64,000 nucleotides of DNA from JAZKJD01 sp040384585 (GCA_040384585.1 JAZKJD010000012.1:62001-126000), one strand, 5' to 3'; numbered from the stretch's first letter, positions 52,258-60,755 are shown. Made by a program: numbers and translations. The notes: a model not told the origin generated them from the letters alone.

Positions 52258-53241
52258 ATGCAAGAACATTGGCAGACACTGCTTAAAGAAGTTATGACTT
52301 CTCCCGCAGAATTACTAGAACAACTTCGCTTAGATACCGGTTTATTGCCTGCCGCACGACGGGCAGCGCTATTATTTCCTTTACGTGTTCCACAAGGTTT
52401 TGTTTCTCGTATGCAGAAAGGCGATCCCCATGATCCTTTGCTGCGACAGGTGCTTCCTTTGGTAGAAGAAGAAATCGTAAGTCCTGGTTTTAGTCAGGAT
52501 CCATTGAATGAAAAATCGGCTAATCCATTCCCGGGTTTATTGCATAAATATCATGGCAGAGTCTTATTAACGCTTGCCGGTGCTTGTGCGGTTAATTGCC
52601 GTTATTGTTTTCGGCGTCATTTCCCCTATCGGGAAAATATTCCAGGAGGAAAAGCGTGGAAAAATATTTTGGCCTATATTCTTGCCGACACTACCATTTA
52701 TGAAGTGATTTTAAGCGGTGGCGATCCTTTATTAGCGAATGATGACTATTTAGCAAGTTGTATTCAGGATCTTGCTAGGATTTCTCATCTGAAAATTTTA
52801 CGACTCCATTCGCGATTACCGATTGTATTGCCTCAGCGAATAACCTCTGATTTTGTAAAGGTGTTGACTTCAACCTCTTTACAGCCTGTTATGGTAGTTC
52901 ACTGTAATCATGCCAATGAATTAGATGATTCAGTGGCCTCGGCAATCGAATTGTTGCGACAAAATAAAGTTACTGTATTAAATCAATCCGTTTTATTGAA
53001 AGGTGTTAATGATTCAGTAGAAGCGTTGGTTAATTTGAGTCAACGTTTATTTGAGTTTGGAATTTTACCATATTATTTGCATCTATTGGATAAAGTACAA
53101 GGTGCTGCACATTTTGCAGTCAGTGAAACGAAAGCAAGGGAACTAATAAGCGGTATACACGCTATCTTAGCGGGTTATTTGGTTCCTAAATTAGTTAAAG
53201 AAGAGTGTGGTGCTAAATCTAAACTATCGATAACGTTATAG
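52258..53241 (+). CDS. epmB: EF-P beta-lysylation protein (lysine 2,3-aminomutase-like)
   Basis: 327 residues. A radical SAM, PLP-dependent enzyme that converts (S)-alpha-lysine to (R)-beta-lysine for modification of elongation factor P. The radical SAM cluster is C110-x3-C114-x2-C117 (ACAVNCRYCFRRHFPY). GGDPLLANDDYL, LRLHSRLPIVLPQRI and PYYLHLLDKVQGAAHFAV match the family, and its length is typical of EpmB rather than of longer catabolic aminomutases. Its partners epmA and efp are not in this window. It starts 15 bases after P5a and is bracketed by inverted copies of a short motif (52070 and 53248). Confidence 0.95.
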   Translation: MQEHWQTLLKEVMTSPAELLEQLRLDTGLLPAARRAALLFPLRVPQGFVSRMQKGDPHDPLLRQVLPLVEEEIVSPGFSQDPLNEKSANPFPGLLHKYHGRVLLTLAGACAVNCRYCFRRHFPYRENIPGGKAWKNILAYILADTTIYEVILSGGDPLLANDDYLASCIQDLARISHLKILRLHSRLPIVLPQRITSDFVKVLTSTSLQPVMVVHCNHANELDDSVASAIELLRQNKVTVLNQSVLLKGVNDSVEALVNLSQRLFEFGILPYYLHLLDKVQGAAHFAVSETKARELISGIHAILAGYLVPKLVKEECGAKSKLSITL

Positions 53242-53247
53242 GAATGA

Positions 53248-53277
53248 CACAAGGGGACTTTAGAGACAGAACCTAAT
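53248..53277. repeat. short dispersed motif, right copy
   Basis: CACAAGGGGACTTTAGAGAC then AGAACCTAAT. Nearly the same bases occur at 35569-35597 by the polA stop (GACAAGGGGCTTTAGGGACA then GAGCCTAAT). Might be the end of a lost insertion sequence. Confidence 0.65.
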
Positions 53278-53285
53278 CACTAATT

Positions 53286-54140
53286 TTAAAAGTGTAGCCT
53301 GGATGCGGTTGATTCGCTTAATGTCGGGGAGTCATTCAATAATTCAGCAAGAGATTTTTCGTTTTTGTTCCAATCTAAGATACCAATGTTGTATTGTGCT
53401 AATTTTTTTTCTATTTCGTTATTTAGTTCATCTTTTTGTATTGAATGTCTAATAGGGTTTATAGGCCGAATATACTTGATATTAAGTGGAGTTGGTTTAA
53501 GTTCAAGTGAAGAAAAGAAATTTATTTTTGTAGGACAGGCTGTGTTTTCTAAGATTTTAGTAATAATATTGTCAAGCAGTTCAGCTTTTGATTTTCCCGA
53601 AGTGTCGCTTGCATGAAGTGGAATACCTTTAATCGTTTTAATTTCAAATGATTTATCTAAAAGCGGATCGAGTATATTAGCTTCGTACAAGTCATATAGT
53701 ATTTTTCTTGGATAAGCATCACTAATAAAAACAAGTTCTTGATTTGGAGGCTGATGGTAATGGATTGCTTGTTCCAATGAGGGTTTGTATTGATTGACAT
53801 TGGGTTGAGCCGCTAACCATGCTTCATTAAGCTCCTGAGGTGATAGCGTTATACCTGCCGTCAACTTCCTATTAATATAGGGCTTCATCGGCGAGCGATA
53901 TATCCTAGTCTTTTGCCTTAAAGAGAGAATCATTTTTTTTCTAAAGTTTTCTTCGCCTAGCGTAAGGTCTGTTATATCATTTTTATTTTCCTGGATAACT
54001 TCATGGATAGCTTTTTTTATTTTGAGGGGCTGCAGATCAGGGCATTTTTTGTAGATTAATTGGTAAAGAACATCAACCATCTTAGAAATGTCTGGCGTTA
54101 CTATGTCATCCAGATTCATAATCCCTATGATTCTTTTCAT
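53286..54140 (-). CDS. unknown protein (284 aa), faint HAD-like pattern
   Basis: I do not recognise a family. It begins MKRIIGIMNLDDIVTPDISK and has VFISDAYPRKILYDLYEANI near 155-175 and HASDTSGKSKAELLDNIIT near 190-210. The order of a LDDI-like start, a (V/I)SDA strand and a later Gly-Lys region faintly recalls haloacid dehalogenase phosphatases, but the usual DxDxT nucleophile motif is not clearly there. No membrane helices or signal. Isolated on the minus strand between epmB and fumC. The many Lys and Asn residues resemble the other accessory genes here. It may be a Legionellales-specific protein or effector. Confidence 0.7.
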   Translation of the reverse strand: MKRIIGIMNLDDIVTPDISKMVDVLYQLIYKKCPDLQPLKIKKAIHEVIQENKNDITDLTLGEENFRKKMILSLRQKTRIYRSPMKPYINRKLTAGITLSPQELNEAWLAAQPNVNQYKPSLEQAIHYHQPPNQELVFISDAYPRKILYDLYEANILDPLLDKSFEIKTIKGIPLHASDTSGKSKAELLDNIITKILENTACPTKINFFSSLELKPTPLNIKYIRPINPIRHSIQKDELNNEIEKKLAQYNIGILDWNKNEKSLAELLNDSPTLSESTASRLHF

Positions 54141-54337
54141 TTTTTCAGTCCTTTAAAAGGTCAGGAGTGTAATCAAGTTGATCTACAAAAACAAGCTGAT
54201 TGAGAAACAAACATTAGGTTCTCTCTCTCATGATAAATGCTTATATTTTCTTATATAAAAGCGTATAATAACGGCCAAAATTTCGAGTGTCAGCGCTTAT
54301 TGCATTTAACGAAAATACTAACAGCAGGTATAGCTAG

Positions 54338-54409
54338 GGGTGACGGCGAAATGCGTTTTTTTGTAGCGGTGTAACCCGCTAACAAAAAAATGTATTCGTC
54401 GGCAGGACC
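54338..54409. repeat. P2d hairpin (reverse orientation)
   Basis: On the minus strand it reads GGTCCTGCC, arm CGACGAATACATTTTTTTGT, loop AGCGGGTTACACCGCT, arm ACAAAAAAACGCATTTCGCC, GTCACCC. The loop carries the same GGxTTACACC box as P2b and P2c. The surrounding 54141-54458 (318 bases) otherwise shows nothing beyond a short motif copy at 54213; AGGGG at about 54451 serves fumC. Confidence 0.85.
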
Positions 54410-54458
54410 CCGAGCTCGTAGTTAATCATTTAGTTAAATGCAATAATTTAGGGGTTTT

Positions 54459-55871
54459 ATGTCAGAAAATCAAAAGATGGTGCGAACTGAAAACGATAGT
54501 ATGGGTGCTATTGAGGTTCCTATGGAACACTATTGGGGTGCACAAACCCAACGTAGTTTGCAGCATTTTGCAATTGCTAACGATAGAATGCCGTTGGGAG
54601 TTATCCATGCTTTTGGATTGTTAAAAGAAGCTGCTGCCAGCGCAAATCATGATTTAGGATTATTGCCCAAGGGAAAAGCTGAGTTAATTATCCGTGCTGC
54701 CAGAGAAGTCAGATCGGGGCGGCGCGATAACGAGTTTCCTTTGCGCGTTTGGCAGACCGGTAGTGGCACACAAAGTAATATGAATGTCAACGAAGTCATT
54801 GCTAATCTAGCGATTGAATTTGCCGGCGGTAGGCGGGGTAGTAAAAATCCTATCCATCCTAATGACGACGTTAATAAGTCACAATCGTCTAATGATACTT
54901 TTCCTACTGCTATGTATATTGCGGCTGTATTAGCGCTAGCAAAGCAATTATTTCCTTCTTTGAAAGCATTACGAGATGGCTTAGATGAAAAGGTGAAAGA
55001 ATTTAACGGTATTATTAAGGTAGGGCGTACCCATTTACAAGACGCGGTTCCTTTAACCTTAGGACAAGAATTTTCAGCGTATGTGGAGCAACTAGATGCA
55101 GCCGCGATCGCGATTGAACAATCTTTAACGGGTCTTTATTCTTTGGCGATTGGTGGAACAGCCGTAGGAACAGGTTTAAATACACATCCAAAATTTGCAG
55201 AGTTAACTGCAAAAATTATCGCTAATGAAACAGGGCTACCCTTTATTTCCGCGAAAAATAAATTTTCGGCCTTAGCATCGCATGATGCTTTGGTATTTGC
55301 CAGCGGCGCGTTAAAGACATTGGCCTGTGCTTTAATGAAAATGGCTAACGATATTCGCTGGCTAGGTTCTGGGCCACGTTGTGGTTTGGGTGAATTAATT
55401 TTACCCGAAAATGAACCGGGTTCTTCCATTATGCCAGGAAAAATTAATCCCACCCAGTGTGAAGCGATGACCATGGTTTGTGTACAAGTGATGGGAAATG
55501 ATGCCGCGATCACTATCGCGGGTAGCCAGGGTAATTTTGAATTAAATGTATTTAAACCCGTAATGATTTATAACTTTCTTCATTCAGTTGATTTATTAAG
55601 CGATGCTTGTCATTTATTCAACCTTTATTGCGTTAAGGGCTTAAAAGCGAATAAACAAAAAATTAAAAGCTTCCTTGAGCATTCGTTGATGTTGGTAACG
55701 GCGTTAAATCCGGTGATAGGTTATGATAAAGCGGCTGAGATTGCCCATAAAGCGTTACAGGAAGAAACGAGTTTGCGTGAAGCTTGTTTGAGCTTAGGGT
55801 ATTTAACCGCTCAGCAATTTGATGAAGCGGTTAATCCTGAAAAAATGTTAGGTCCCGCTTCTGTCCGCTGA
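54459..55871 (+). CDS. fumC: class II fumarate hydratase
   Basis: 470 residues, usual for FumC. It hydrates fumarate to malate in the TCA cycle and needs no iron-sulfur cluster. DSMGAIEVPMEHYWGAQTQRSL is the family start. SGTQSNMNVNEVIAN, NKSQSSNDTFPTAMYIAA, VGRTHLQDAVPLTLGQEFS and the signature GSSIMPGKINPTQCEAMTMV (with the catalytic loop Ser) are present. ALNPVIGYDKAAEIAHKA closes the protein. AGGGG upstream of the ATG. P4b begins 9 bases after the stop codon. Confidence 0.97.
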   Translation: MSENQKMVRTENDSMGAIEVPMEHYWGAQTQRSLQHFAIANDRMPLGVIHAFGLLKEAAASANHDLGLLPKGKAELIIRAAREVRSGRRDNEFPLRVWQTGSGTQSNMNVNEVIANLAIEFAGGRRGSKNPIHPNDDVNKSQSSNDTFPTAMYIAAVLALAKQLFPSLKALRDGLDEKVKEFNGIIKVGRTHLQDAVPLTLGQEFSAYVEQLDAAAIAIEQSLTGLYSLAIGGTAVGTGLNTHPKFAELTAKIIANETGLPFISAKNKFSALASHDALVFASGALKTLACALMKMANDIRWLGSGPRCGLGELILPENEPGSSIMPGKINPTQCEAMTMVCVQVMGNDAAITIAGSQGNFELNVFKPVMIYNFLHSVDLLSDACHLFNLYCVKGLKANKQKIKSFLEHSLMLVTALNPVIGYDKAAEIAHKALQEETSLREACLSLGYLTAQQFDEAVNPEKMLGPASVR

Positions 55872-55879
55872 AATCGCAG

Positions 55880-56083
55880 CAGTACAAAAAATAAAAATAG
55901 TCCGTCATGGCGAGGCCGAAACGTCAGTGAGGCCGTGGCCATCCAGAAAAAATGAAGCGTTTCCCTGGATTGCCGCGCGCTACGCGCTCGCAATGACGAA
56001 AAATGCTTTACTACCGACTGAACAAAAATTAGCTGTTTTTTCAATAGCGTAAATTCAAACATGATTTTTTGTCCTGTGCTGAG
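55880..56083. repeat. P4b REP-like repeat (intact copy)
   Basis: It runs from CAGTACAAAAAATAAAAATAG to GTCCTGTGCTGAG and includes the CGTCATGGCGAGGCCG and GCGCTCGCAATGACGAA boxes, equivalent to P4a without its insertion. It is the empty-site reference for the MITE-like element and lies between fumC and the ankyrin gene. Confidence 0.9.
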
Positions 56084-56107
56084 TTCTGAAATGCAGGGAA
56101 GTATTAG

Positions 56108-57628
56108 ATGGATAGCATCGATTTTGATAATTATGAAAATTCACTCCTAATGGATGGTCTTTCGAAAAGCTATATCCGTTATATTTTCAAGCTTATATCT
56201 AATTCGGAAATACTGGACATCGAATTTGTACTTGGATATTTCTTAGAAGATTTAATCTGTTTTTATTTAAAGAATAAAAAAATCTTAGAAAATTATTCGC
56301 CAGAACAATCTGCTAGGCATTTTTTTAGCCAGTTTTTACAGTATCTTTTTTGTAATTTAGTCAATCATGTCGGTCAAGTTTATGCTAAGCAAAGTGCATT
56401 CCTTATAGTAACGAAGTATTCAGATCATTTTTTTTATAAAATAAAACTTGCTGATGAAAATCTAGTAACGCTTTGGGTAGCACCAAATACAAAAAATACC
56501 GCTTTGATCGAAGCCTGTGAAAAAGTGGATCTCAAAGGGACAATAAAGGTTCTAGAACTTTTAATAGCTGCTTTTGAGGTCAATAAAAAAGAAAGATTTA
56601 ATGAGTCAGAATTAGAAGATTATCTTCTGCAAGAGAATCATGCTGGCTTTTCGGCACTGACAGTCGCATGGTCGAAAAGTCGAAGTTTTATAGTAGATTG
56701 CTTATTAAATTTAGGGAAGCGGATTAATAAACATCCGAGATTATTTCAAGGGTTTTTATTTCAGCTTGACAAGGAAGGGAAAACCGCCTTAATGAGGGCG
56801 ATTGAAAATGATAATAAGGATTTACTGCGTTCCGTGGTAGAGGGGACTGGGCTAGTTTATAAAAGTAAGTTAACGGTAAGAACGCTGTTAGCCTACCAAG
56901 ATAAAGAGGGAAGTACTGCACTTATCAAGTCTGCGAAAAAAAATAATGTAGATTTTTTAAGAACTTTATTCGATTATGCTGTGATGGCTTTTAGAGGTGA
57001 CGAAAATCTAGGATTTAAACTCTTTATTTTGCGTGCGGATCGTAAAGGGCTCACACCTTTGTTAGCAGCCAGTCGACAGGGAAATAGAGAAGCGATAGCG
57101 ATGATTTTTTCATTTGCCAAAAAAACGGATCCCATCATGCTATCACTGTTACACAGTTTAATCATGCATCAAGATCAGCCAGAATATTCCGCATTAATGT
57201 ATGCCTGCGAAGCAGGCCATGTTGATTGTGTAGAGTATCTATTAAATATTTTGCTTTATCTACAGGTGTGTATGCCATCTACTAAAGGAATGCTTCTTCA
57301 AGGCTTAAATTTAAGGAATGAAGAAGGAGATTCTGTATTTGAATTAGCAGAAAAAAAAGGATATGTTGAGATAGTGGAAGCATTAACTAAAGTGTTTAAT
57401 GTTGCTTCCTTAGAAAATCGTGGATCACTTTTGAAACTACTACTAACTCGGATTTATCAGAAAGATCATACTCCCTCTGATACTGATATTTTTTCAGATT
57501 GGGAATTTATTAGAAATCTAGATCGTATGGATGGAGACAAGCGACGAGATAGTGATCCTTGGTTTTTTTCACAAGACTACCCATCTTCTTCAGAAAGCTC
57601 AGGTATGCGAAGACGCTGTAGTTACTAG
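56108..57628 (+). CDS. ankyrin-repeat protein, candidate effector (506 aa)
   Basis: A helical N-terminal region of about 120 residues precedes about seven ankyrin-type units: NTALIEACEKVDLKGTIKVL, FSALTVAWSKSRSFIVDCLL, GKTALMRAIENDNKDLL, GSTALIKSAKKNNVDFL, GLTPLLAASRQGNREAI, YSALMYACEAGHVDCVEYLL and GDSVFELAEKKGYVEIV. Spacing between units is irregular and longer than the 33-residue standard, with inserted helices. The C-terminal tail is rich in Asp, Arg and Ser (RMDGDKRRDSDPW). Ankyrin proteins of this kind in Legionella, Coxiella and Rickettsiella are commonly translocated into host cells; that role here is inference. Confidence 0.88.
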   Translation: MDSIDFDNYENSLLMDGLSKSYIRYIFKLISNSEILDIEFVLGYFLEDLICFYLKNKKILENYSPEQSARHFFSQFLQYLFCNLVNHVGQVYAKQSAFLIVTKYSDHFFYKIKLADENLVTLWVAPNTKNTALIEACEKVDLKGTIKVLELLIAAFEVNKKERFNESELEDYLLQENHAGFSALTVAWSKSRSFIVDCLLNLGKRINKHPRLFQGFLFQLDKEGKTALMRAIENDNKDLLRSVVEGTGLVYKSKLTVRTLLAYQDKEGSTALIKSAKKNNVDFLRTLFDYAVMAFRGDENLGFKLFILRADRKGLTPLLAASRQGNREAIAMIFSFAKKTDPIMLSLLHSLIMHQDQPEYSALMYACEAGHVDCVEYLLNILLYLQVCMPSTKGMLLQGLNLRNEEGDSVFELAEKKGYVEIVEALTKVFNVASLENRGSLLKLLLTRIYQKDHTPSDTDIFSDWEFIRNLDRMDGDKRRDSDPWFFSQDYPSSSESSGMRRRCSY

Positions 57629-57640
57629 GGCGTATCGTTT

Positions 57641-58480
57641 TCAATTAAGCGTAATTTCACCATAAAATCCCATTTCGCCTTTTCCAGTTAATAACACAGG
57701 TGATGTGTTTCCTTGCCACTTGACGTCAAGTGTACCACCCGGTAAATGTACTTTGACTTCACTATTCAATTGCTTAAGCAAGCGGCCGGTAATAACGGCG
57801 GCACAGGCGCCACTACCACAGGCCTGTGTTTCTCCTACGCCGCGTTCGTAAACACGCAAACCAATTTGTTTTGGACTTTGGATCTTCATGAATTCTACAT
57901 TGGTTCCTTGCGGAAAATGAGGATGAGGGGATTGATTGAGATAGGCACCTAGTTCTTCTATGGGTGCTTTTTCTAAGTGATCGACTTGCAGGACACAATG
58001 TGGATTCCCTAGGGAAAGAACGCAACAATCAAAACGTCCAAAAGGAGTTTCTAAGGGATAAATGGGGCCGGGTAAAGAACTGATAAAGGGAATTTTCTCC
58101 GGATCAAAAATAGGTGCCCCTAGATTGGCAGTGACTTCATTTTCTTTCTCTAACGTTAGTTCTAACAATCCCGCTTTGCTTGTAATGCGGATGGGATTTT
58201 CTGTGCATAATTTTTCTGATAATAAAAATTGAGCGACACAAAGCGCACCATTACCACACTGTGCTACCTCATTACCATTCGCATTAAAAATACGATAATG
58301 AAAATGGGCTTGCTTATTGCGTGGCTTTTCTATTAATAATAGTTGGTCAAACCCGATGCCTTTGTTCCTATCGGCCCATTGACGTATTAATTTGGCATTG
58401 GGTTTGAAAGATTGCTTTATTCCATCGATGACAACAAAATCATTGCTTAGTAAATGCATTTTTTTGAAGGCAACTTTCAT
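57641..58480 (-). CDS. dapF: diaminopimelate epimerase
   Basis: 279 residues from ATG 58480, the normal length. It interconverts LL- and meso-diaminopimelate for peptidoglycan and lysine. MKVAFKKMHLLSNDFVVIDG is the start (usually HGLGNDF; here HLLSNDF). The two catalytic cysteines are C75 (NEVAQCGNGALC) and that in GVGETQACGSGACAA. GNPHCVL is also present. An upstream frame to 58513 exists but overlaps the lysA end and P5b. Together with lysA and the small lipoprotein it forms an lptM-lysA-dapF operon. Confidence 0.95.
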   Translation of the reverse strand: MKVAFKKMHLLSNDFVVIDGIKQSFKPNAKLIRQWADRNKGIGFDQLLLIEKPRNKQAHFHYRIFNANGNEVAQCGNGALCVAQFLLSEKLCTENPIRITSKAGLLELTLEKENEVTANLGAPIFDPEKIPFISSLPGPIYPLETPFGRFDCCVLSLGNPHCVLQVDHLEKAPIEELGAYLNQSPHPHFPQGTNVEFMKIQSPKQIGLRVYERGVGETQACGSGACAAVITGRLLKQLNSEVKVHLPGGTLDVKWQGNTSPVLLTGKGEMGFYGEITLN

Positions 58481-58507
58481 AACAGTCATTTCTTTAAAGA
58501 CTCGCGG

Positions 58508-58527
58508 CTTCAAGTATAATGGGTATA
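58508..58527. repeat. P5b fragment supplying the lysA 3' end
   Basis: CTTCAAGTATAATGGGTATA is the exact reverse complement of the first 20 bases of P5a (52146-52165). The lysA stop codon and its last residues (YTHYT) are read from it. Confidence 0.85.
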
Positions 58528-59781
58528 GTAATTTAATGCTGGGATTTCATTAGACCAGCCTTGTTCCACCGTTTCACGTGAGCGAATTAACGTAGCAGTA
58601 TTTTTATTAACTATAATTTCTGCACTCCGCGGTCTAGAATTATAGTTGGAACTCATAGAAAAACCATAAGCTCCACAATCTAGAATGGCTAAGTTATCGC
58701 CAGATTGAACCCGTAGTTTTTTGTTTTTCCCCAAGAAATCACCGCTTTCACAGAGTGGGCCTACGATATCATAAACTGTTTCATGGATCTCGGGGCGTAA
58801 ATCAACTGCTTGGATAGTTTGTTGTGACTGATAAAGTGCAGGGCGTAGTAGATCGTTCATGCCAGCATCAACAATGGCGAAATTTTTGTGGCCGTTGTTC
58901 TTGAGGTATTCAATATGGGTAACGAGTATGCCAGCTTTAGCTATTAGGGAACGTCCTGGTTCGATAATCAAACGTAGGCGAGCATTTTTTTGTATCAGTT
59001 TTTCTAAAACTTTTTTACAGTATTCCTGTACGGAGGGAATCCTTTCTTGATGGTAGGAAATACCTAAACCACCCCCTATATTAATATCTTGCAAGATTAT
59101 CTTTTCTTTCGTTAACTGTTTGGAAAGTGTTAAGAGCTGTTCAATGGCCTGTAGAAAAGGTTGCAGTGTGGTTAATTGGGAGCCTAAATGGCAAGCGATC
59201 CCCTGAACCTGTAGATGCTTCGATTTTGCTGCCAAGCGATACAGAGGCAGTGCATCTTGTTCGTTTATGCCAAACTTCGTTTCTTTCAATCCAGTGGTAA
59301 TATAAGGGTGGGTATTGGCATCAATATCAGGATTGATACGTAATGCGATAGAAGCGACAGTGTTTATATTTTTTGCTTCTTCTTCAATCCTTAGTAACTC
59401 TTCATGAGACTCTACATTAAAGCATGCGATATTGGCTTGCAGCGCTTCCCTAATTTCTTTTCTACTTTTGCCTACCCCTGAAAAAATACTTTTTTCAGGG
59501 TTACCGCCAGCTGCAATTACCCTAGCGAGCTCTCCGCCAGAAACAATATCGAAACCGGCGCCCAGTTTTGCAAGGATAGCGAGAATGGAGAGATTAGAAT
59601 TTGCCTTAACGGCATAACAGATCTGATGGGAATATTCTGCTAGCGCATCACAAAAGGTGTTCCACTGTTTTATTAATTCCGCATAGGAATAAATATAACA
59701 GGGCGTACCATACTGTTTTACGATGCGGCTTACAGGAAGATTTTCGACCTGCAGATGATTGTTTACATAATGAAAGGACAT
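58510..59781 (-). CDS. lysA: diaminopimelate decarboxylase
   Basis: 423 residues. It decarboxylates meso-DAP to L-lysine with PLP. K59 (YAVKANSNLSIL) binds PLP; FDIVSGGELARVIAAGG, HLGSQLTTLQPFLQAI, GGGLGISYHQE, EPGRSLIAKAG and the CESGDFLG Cys-loop of the partner subunit are all present. The stop codon and last residues lie in repeat P5b. It starts immediately after the lipoprotein stop codon and precedes dapF by 29 bases on the minus strand, so the three are cotranscribed. Confidence 0.96.
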   Translation of the reverse strand: MSFHYVNNHLQVENLPVSRIVKQYGTPCYIYSYAELIKQWNTFCDALAEYSHQICYAVKANSNLSILAILAKLGAGFDIVSGGELARVIAAGGNPEKSIFSGVGKSRKEIREALQANIACFNVESHEELLRIEEEAKNINTVASIALRINPDIDANTHPYITTGLKETKFGINEQDALPLYRLAAKSKHLQVQGIACHLGSQLTTLQPFLQAIEQLLTLSKQLTKEKIILQDINIGGGLGISYHQERIPSVQEYCKKVLEKLIQKNARLRLIIEPGRSLIAKAGILVTHIEYLKNNGHKNFAIVDAGMNDLLRPALYQSQQTIQAVDLRPEIHETVYDIVGPLCESGDFLGKNKKLRVQSGDNLAILDCGAYGFSMSSNYNSRPRSAEIIVNKNTATLIRSRETVEQGWSNEIPALNYYTHYT

Positions 59782-59922
59782 TTAATGTACAGATTTAGCG
59801 GAAGAATGAGGCACATAAATGGGTGGCTTTTGGTCGGGTAAATAGAGAGGACCCATTTGTCCACAAGCGACCAATGATAGGGCGGCTATAAAATAAACGA
59901 GATTAACAATGCTTTTTTTCAT
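59782..59922 (-). CDS. lptM: LptM (YifL)-like small lipoprotein
   Basis: 46 codons. MKKSIVNLVYFIAALSLVAC is a lipoprotein signal with lipobox LVAC, and the mature part begins CGQMGPLYLPDQKPPIYVP, very like the CGxxGPLYxP start of LptM. LptM is an outer-membrane lipoprotein that assists assembly of the LPS translocon LptDE. The TAA (59784-59782) touches the lysA ATG (59781), and lptM-lysA-dapF is a widespread gene order. The gene is too short for ordinary length cut-offs but the signal, motif and position are convincing. Confidence 0.9.
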   Translation of the reverse strand: MKKSIVNLVYFIAALSLVACGQMGPLYLPDQKPPIYVPHSSAKSVH

Positions 59923-60083
59923 TACAATTTTCAGCGCTTGGATTGTGAAACTATGAAGTTCCTAGTATATACTGAAACTATACAAACTATACTGGACTTG
60001 CGCTAAATGTCATGGAATTGAAATGACAAATTCGCGTTTTCAACCGTGGACAGTATATTTTATTTTAAGTGAGGTTCAACAGA

Positions 60084-60755
60084 ATGGAAAATACGAATCC
60101 ATTATCATGCGTAGAAGTCAATCCGCTAACAACACCCTCAGCCAGCATTATATGCCTACATGGACTCGGTGCAGACGGACACGATTCCGCCAGCATGGCC
60201 AGGACGATTGCTATTGGAACGGGGGTACGTTTTGTATTTCCACATGCTCCCGTACGGCCTATTACTTTGAATGGGGGTACACCGATGCGGGCTTGGTATG
60301 ATATCCATGGCTTAACCTTTGATTCTACAGAAGATGAAGCAGGGATTCGCGCCGCCGCTAAAAGTCTTTTTGCGCTTGTCGAAAAAGAGGTTCAACGGGG
60401 CATTCCCGCGAAAAGGATTGTTTTAGCGGGGTTTTCTCAGGGGGGGGCTATGGCTTTATATACGGCACTACGCTATCCACATGCCTTAGCGGGTATATTG
60501 GCACTATCGACCTATTTACCGTTACATCGTTTTTTAGCTCAAGAAGGAAGTCTTGCGAATAAAACCACCCCTATTTTTATGGCACATGGCGATGAAGATG
60601 ATGTTGTCGCTCCGGCCTTAGGTGAGTTTTCTTATCATTGCTTGAAAGACTTGGCTTATCCTGTGCAATTCAACCGTTATCCCATAGGTCATAGTGTTTC
60701 TTCACAAGAACTGATGGATATTGCGCAATGGCTACAAGAACGTTTACAAAAATAA
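60084..60755 (+). CDS. carboxylesterase / acyl-protein thioesterase-like hydrolase
   Basis: About 223 residues of the alpha/beta-hydrolase fold. CLHGLGADGHDSASMA is the oxyanion strand, FPHAPVRPITLNGGTPMRAWYDI is a family hallmark, the nucleophile Ser lies in GFSQGGAMALYTALR, Asp in HGDEDDVV and His in PIGHSVSSQE. Relatives are called EstB, YpfH or phospholipase/carboxylesterase and act on short esters or acyl-thioesters. ATG 60084 has GAGG 9 bases upstream; a GTG at 60069 is less likely. Separate unit before lepA, divergent from the lptM operon. Confidence 0.92.
   Translation: MENTNPLSCVEVNPLTTPSASIICLHGLGADGHDSASMARTIAIGTGVRFVFPHAPVRPITLNGGTPMRAWYDIHGLTFDSTEDEAGIRAAAKSLFALVEKEVQRGIPAKRIVLAGFSQGGAMALYTALRYPHALAGILALSTYLPLHRFLAQEGSLANKTTPIFMAHGDEDDVVAPALGEFSYHCLKDLAYPVQFNRYPIGHSVSSQELMDIAQWLQERLQK

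Noticed and set aside
57813..58028. frames opposite or out of phase with dapF
   Set aside because: They are shadows of the dapF frame, which has the catalytic Cys motifs.
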